Source: Trueperaceae bacterium (lineage in GTDB: Bacteria > Deinococcota > Deinococci > Deinococcales > Trueperaceae). From it: 15,940 nucleotides of DNA. Location of the stretch: contig JAGXHO010000211.1 of assembly GCA_024636105.1 (NCBI GenBank), forward strand, positions 1 to 15,940, read 5' to 3'. Every line of letters starts with the position of its first letter. Position 1 is the stretch's first letter. Under the pieces are notes generated by a model. It was given only the letters and a program-made list of their open reading frames with translations, had not been told where the DNA came from and did no database searches. Positions 14,061-15,940 of this stretch are shown here, piece by piece. A program made the translations under genes and the position numbers.

Positions 14061-15940
14061 GTGGGTCCGTCCTCCTCAGGTGCCTTCGGCCCGACCGGCA
14101 GCACCGCGTGCGTCTCGACGAGCCAGGCGAAGTCCTCTGCCGTCAGCGGGAAACTGAACAGGTAGCCTTGCCCCGCGTCGCACCCGGCCGCGTGGAGCGC
14201 GGCGCGCTGATCGGCGCGCTCGATCCCCTCCGCGACGACCGATGCCCCCTTGTGGCGGGCGATCGACAGCACCGTGCGGACGATGTCGTGGCTGTAGCGA
14301 TCGCCTGGCAGCCCGGAAACGAAGGCTCGGTCGATCTTGATCTCGTCGAACGGATAGTCCTTGAGGAACGCGAGCGACGAGTACCCGGTGCCGAAGTCGT
14401 CGAGCGACAGCCGCACGCCCAGCGCATGGAGCTGCTCGATCTCGGACCGCAGGGTCGAGCTCGCGCTGGCGAACACGCTCTCCGTGACCTCGAGCGTCAG
14501 GTTCGCGGCAGCAATTCCGTACCGCGCCAGGACGTCCGCGACGAAGTAGGCGAAGCCATGCGCGGTCAACTGCTTGGCGCTGACGTTCACCGCGATCCGC
14601 ACGATGTCGAGGCCGGCGTCCTGCCACCGGCGCAGGTCCTGAACGGCATGCTCCAGCACCCAGCGCCCCAGCGGCACGATCAGGCCACTGCGCTCGGCCA
14701 ACGGGATGAAGGCCCCGGGCGACACGAGGCCGCGCTCGGGGTGGTTCCAGCGCACCAGCGCCTCGCCCGCGATCAGGGCACCGCTCTCCAGTTCGACCTT
14801 CGGTTGGTAGTGCAGCGTGAGCTGATCCGCCCGCAACGCCGCCGACAACTCGTGCGTGAGGCGCATGTGATCGACCGCCGCCGCCCCCATGGTCGGGGTA
14901 TAGACGCGCAGCGAGGCGTCGTCGCCGTTGCGGCTCGCGTGCAGCGCGACCTCGGCCTCACGGAGCAGCATCTCGCCGGCGCGCGGGTTGGTGCCGAGCC
15001 GGGTGAACCCGTACTCGGCCGCCACGGTGAGCGAGAAGCCCGAGATGACGAACGGGGTCCGGAACGTCCCGTCGCGCGATTCGAAGAGCACGGCGGACAG
15101 CTCCAGGCTCGTGTCGTGCTCGGGGAGGAACACCGCGAAGGCGCCGGTGCCCGTGCGCGCCACGCAACCTCCGGTCCCCGACGCCCCCAGCAACCGCGCT
15201 GCGACCGCGCGGAGCAGCTCGACGCCGACTGAGAAACCGTAAGCGTCGTTCACGCCGTTGAAGTCGTCGAGCTCGACGATCGCCAACGTCCCGTTCGCGG
15301 GCCAGCCGCTCTGCTCGACGTACGTCGCCAGGTACCGCAGAAGGCCGTCACGGGAGTGCGCGCCCGTCGCTTGGTCCTCGTACGCGGCGCGCTCCAAGCT
15401 CCGGCGCGCGAACTCGCGCTCGGTGATGTCGACGTGCATCACCACCGCGCCGACCGGACCGGCATCGGCCACCACCGGCGACGCGGACATGCGGAACCAT
15501 CGAAGTTCGTCGGGCGCGTGGCACGGGTACTCCAACACGAAGCTGCTGTGCTCGCCGGCCAAGACGGAGCGCAGGCCGTCGGCCACCGACGCCGCGACGT
15601 CGGGCTCGGTGGGCACGGCCCGGTCGACGATCTCGAGGTAGTTGGCGCCGACCTGGTCGCCCGTGGCGCCGTTGTCGCGACCGAACGCCCGCCAGTACTC
15701 GTTGACCTCCACGACGGTGCCCGCGGCGTCGAGGACGGCCACGTTGGCGGGGAGCGAGTGGAGCATCCCGCGCCGCGTCGCCAGCTCGGCCTGCAGTTCG
15801 CGATCTTGCCGCGTGAGCCGGTCGATCATCGTGTGGGTGGCGGTCACGTCCTGAACGTCGACCGCGAAGCCATCCGGCAACGGGTCGATCACCACGCTCA
15901 GCCACGTGTCGGCGTTCGGATCGGCCACCTCGAAGTGGAC
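14057..15940 (-). CDS. PAS - degenerate GGDEF - EAL c-di-GMP phosphodiesterase, N-terminus beyond window
   Basis: The frame is open to the right edge (627 residues visible; numbering from the first codon at 15940). It begins in the end of one PAS-like domain (WLSVVIDPLPDGFAVDVQDVTA), then a short coiled stretch and a full PAS domain at about 61-175 ending VVMHVDITERE. The GGDEF domain at about 185-350 reads RTGTGAFAVFL: GTGAF (264-268) replaces GGDEF, so cyclase activity is not expected. The EAL domain is complete: GEALVRWNHP (EAL at 393-395), VNVSAKQL, LEVTES, LDDFGTGYSSL (Asp514-515), IKIDRAFV, VVAEGIE and QGYLFSFPL. It should cleave cyclic di-GMP to pGpG, with the PAS domains sensing and the dead GGDEF possibly binding GTP as an activator. 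The first visible GTG (15928) lies inside a PAS domain and is not the start. Confidence 0.95.
   Translation of the reverse strand, partial: VHFEVADPNADTWLSVVIDPLPDGFAVDVQDVTATHTMIDRLTRQDRELQAELATRRGMLHSLPANVAVLDAAGTVVEVNEYWRAFGRDNGATGDQVGANYLEIVDRAVPTEPDVAASVADGLRSVLAGEHSSFVLEYPCHAPDELRWFRMSASPVVADAGPVGAVVMHVDITEREFARRSLERAAYEDQATGAHSRDGLLRYLATYVEQSGWPANGTLAIVELDDFNGVNDAYGFSVGVELLRAVAARLLGASGTGGCVARTGTGAFAVFLPEHDTSLELSAVLFESRDGTFRTPFVISGFSLTVAAEYGFTRLGTNPRAGEMLLREAEVALHASRNGDDASLRVYTPTMGAAAVDHMRLTHELSAALRADQLTLHYQPKVELESGALIAGEALVRWNHPERGLVSPGAFIPLAERSGLIVPLGRWVLEHAVQDLRRWQDAGLDIVRIAVNVSAKQLTAHGFAYFVADVLARYGIAAANLTLEVTESVFASASSTLRSEIEQLHALGVRLSLDDFGTGYSSLAFLKDYPFDEIKIDRAFVSGLPGDRYSHDIVRTVLSIARHKGASVVAEGIERADQRAALHAAGCDAGQGYLFSFPLTAEDFAWLVETHAVLPVGPKAPEEDGPT

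Noticed and set aside
12681..14165. Plus-strand open frame of 494 codons opposite the kaiC-like gene
   Set aside because: Low-complexity Arg/Asp/Val-rich text with no domain; the minus strand carries an unambiguous KaiC homologue.
12070..15940. A KaiA gene or clock output kinase accompanying kaiBC
   Set aside because: No KaiA-like or histidine-kinase frame is present in the window; the upstream neighbour is an EAL protein.

Overview
The window is very GC-rich bacterial DNA with strong Shine-Dalgarno sites (AGGAGG or GGGAGG), two lipoproteins with clear lipoboxes, and genes packed on both strands. The lineage cannot be fixed from this stretch. A high-GC, non-enteric bacterium (Deinococcota, Chloroflexota or Actinomycetota-like) is an inference from composition and gene content only.

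Layout. 1-1245 (-): most of a YifB/ComM-type AAA+ Mg-chelatase-like protein, cut by the left edge. 1464-2138 (+): a small beta-rich lipoprotein of no recognised family, facing a DegV fatty-acid-binding protein (2214-3065, -) across a perfect 19-bp hairpin. 3192-3953 (+): a membrane-anchored YdcF/DUF218 protein. 4386-6035 (-): a lipoprotein PQQ-type beta-propeller dehydrogenase, probably followed by a small membrane-protein ORF (4037-4366).

6195-9234 is a gene graveyard. It holds an alpha/beta hydrolase fused to a scrap of a CPBP (CAAX) protease and broken by three apparent +1 shifts, all in 5-base G or C runs. It also holds an SDR that has lost its nucleotide-binding glycine motif and its catalytic middle, a DUF4386 membrane protein without its N-terminal half, and a divergent TetR regulator cut by one in-frame TGA. 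After it come a two-helix small membrane protein (9332-9547, +) and a Gfo/Idh/MocA oxidoreductase (9579-10616, -).

10771-15940 (all -) is a signalling region and the most interesting part. A PAS - degenerate GGDEF - intact EAL protein (cut by the right edge) overlaps a two-domain KaiC homologue by 4 nt (GTGA), which overlaps a KaiB homologue by 4 nt (ATGA). A degenerate tRNA-Met-like gene and a membrane diguanylate cyclase with an intact GGDEF and I-site follow on the same strand. This suggests a KaiA-less KaiBC timing or switch module co-translated with a c-di-GMP phosphodiesterase, beside an opposing cyclase. No KaiA is visible. The coupling is inferred from gene order and motifs, not shown.

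Two otherwise intact genes (yifB-like and Gfo/Idh) carry exact in-frame tandem duplications of 18 and 15 bp. Together with the graveyard, this points to a locus with frequent small slippage events, or in part to homopolymer sequencing error.
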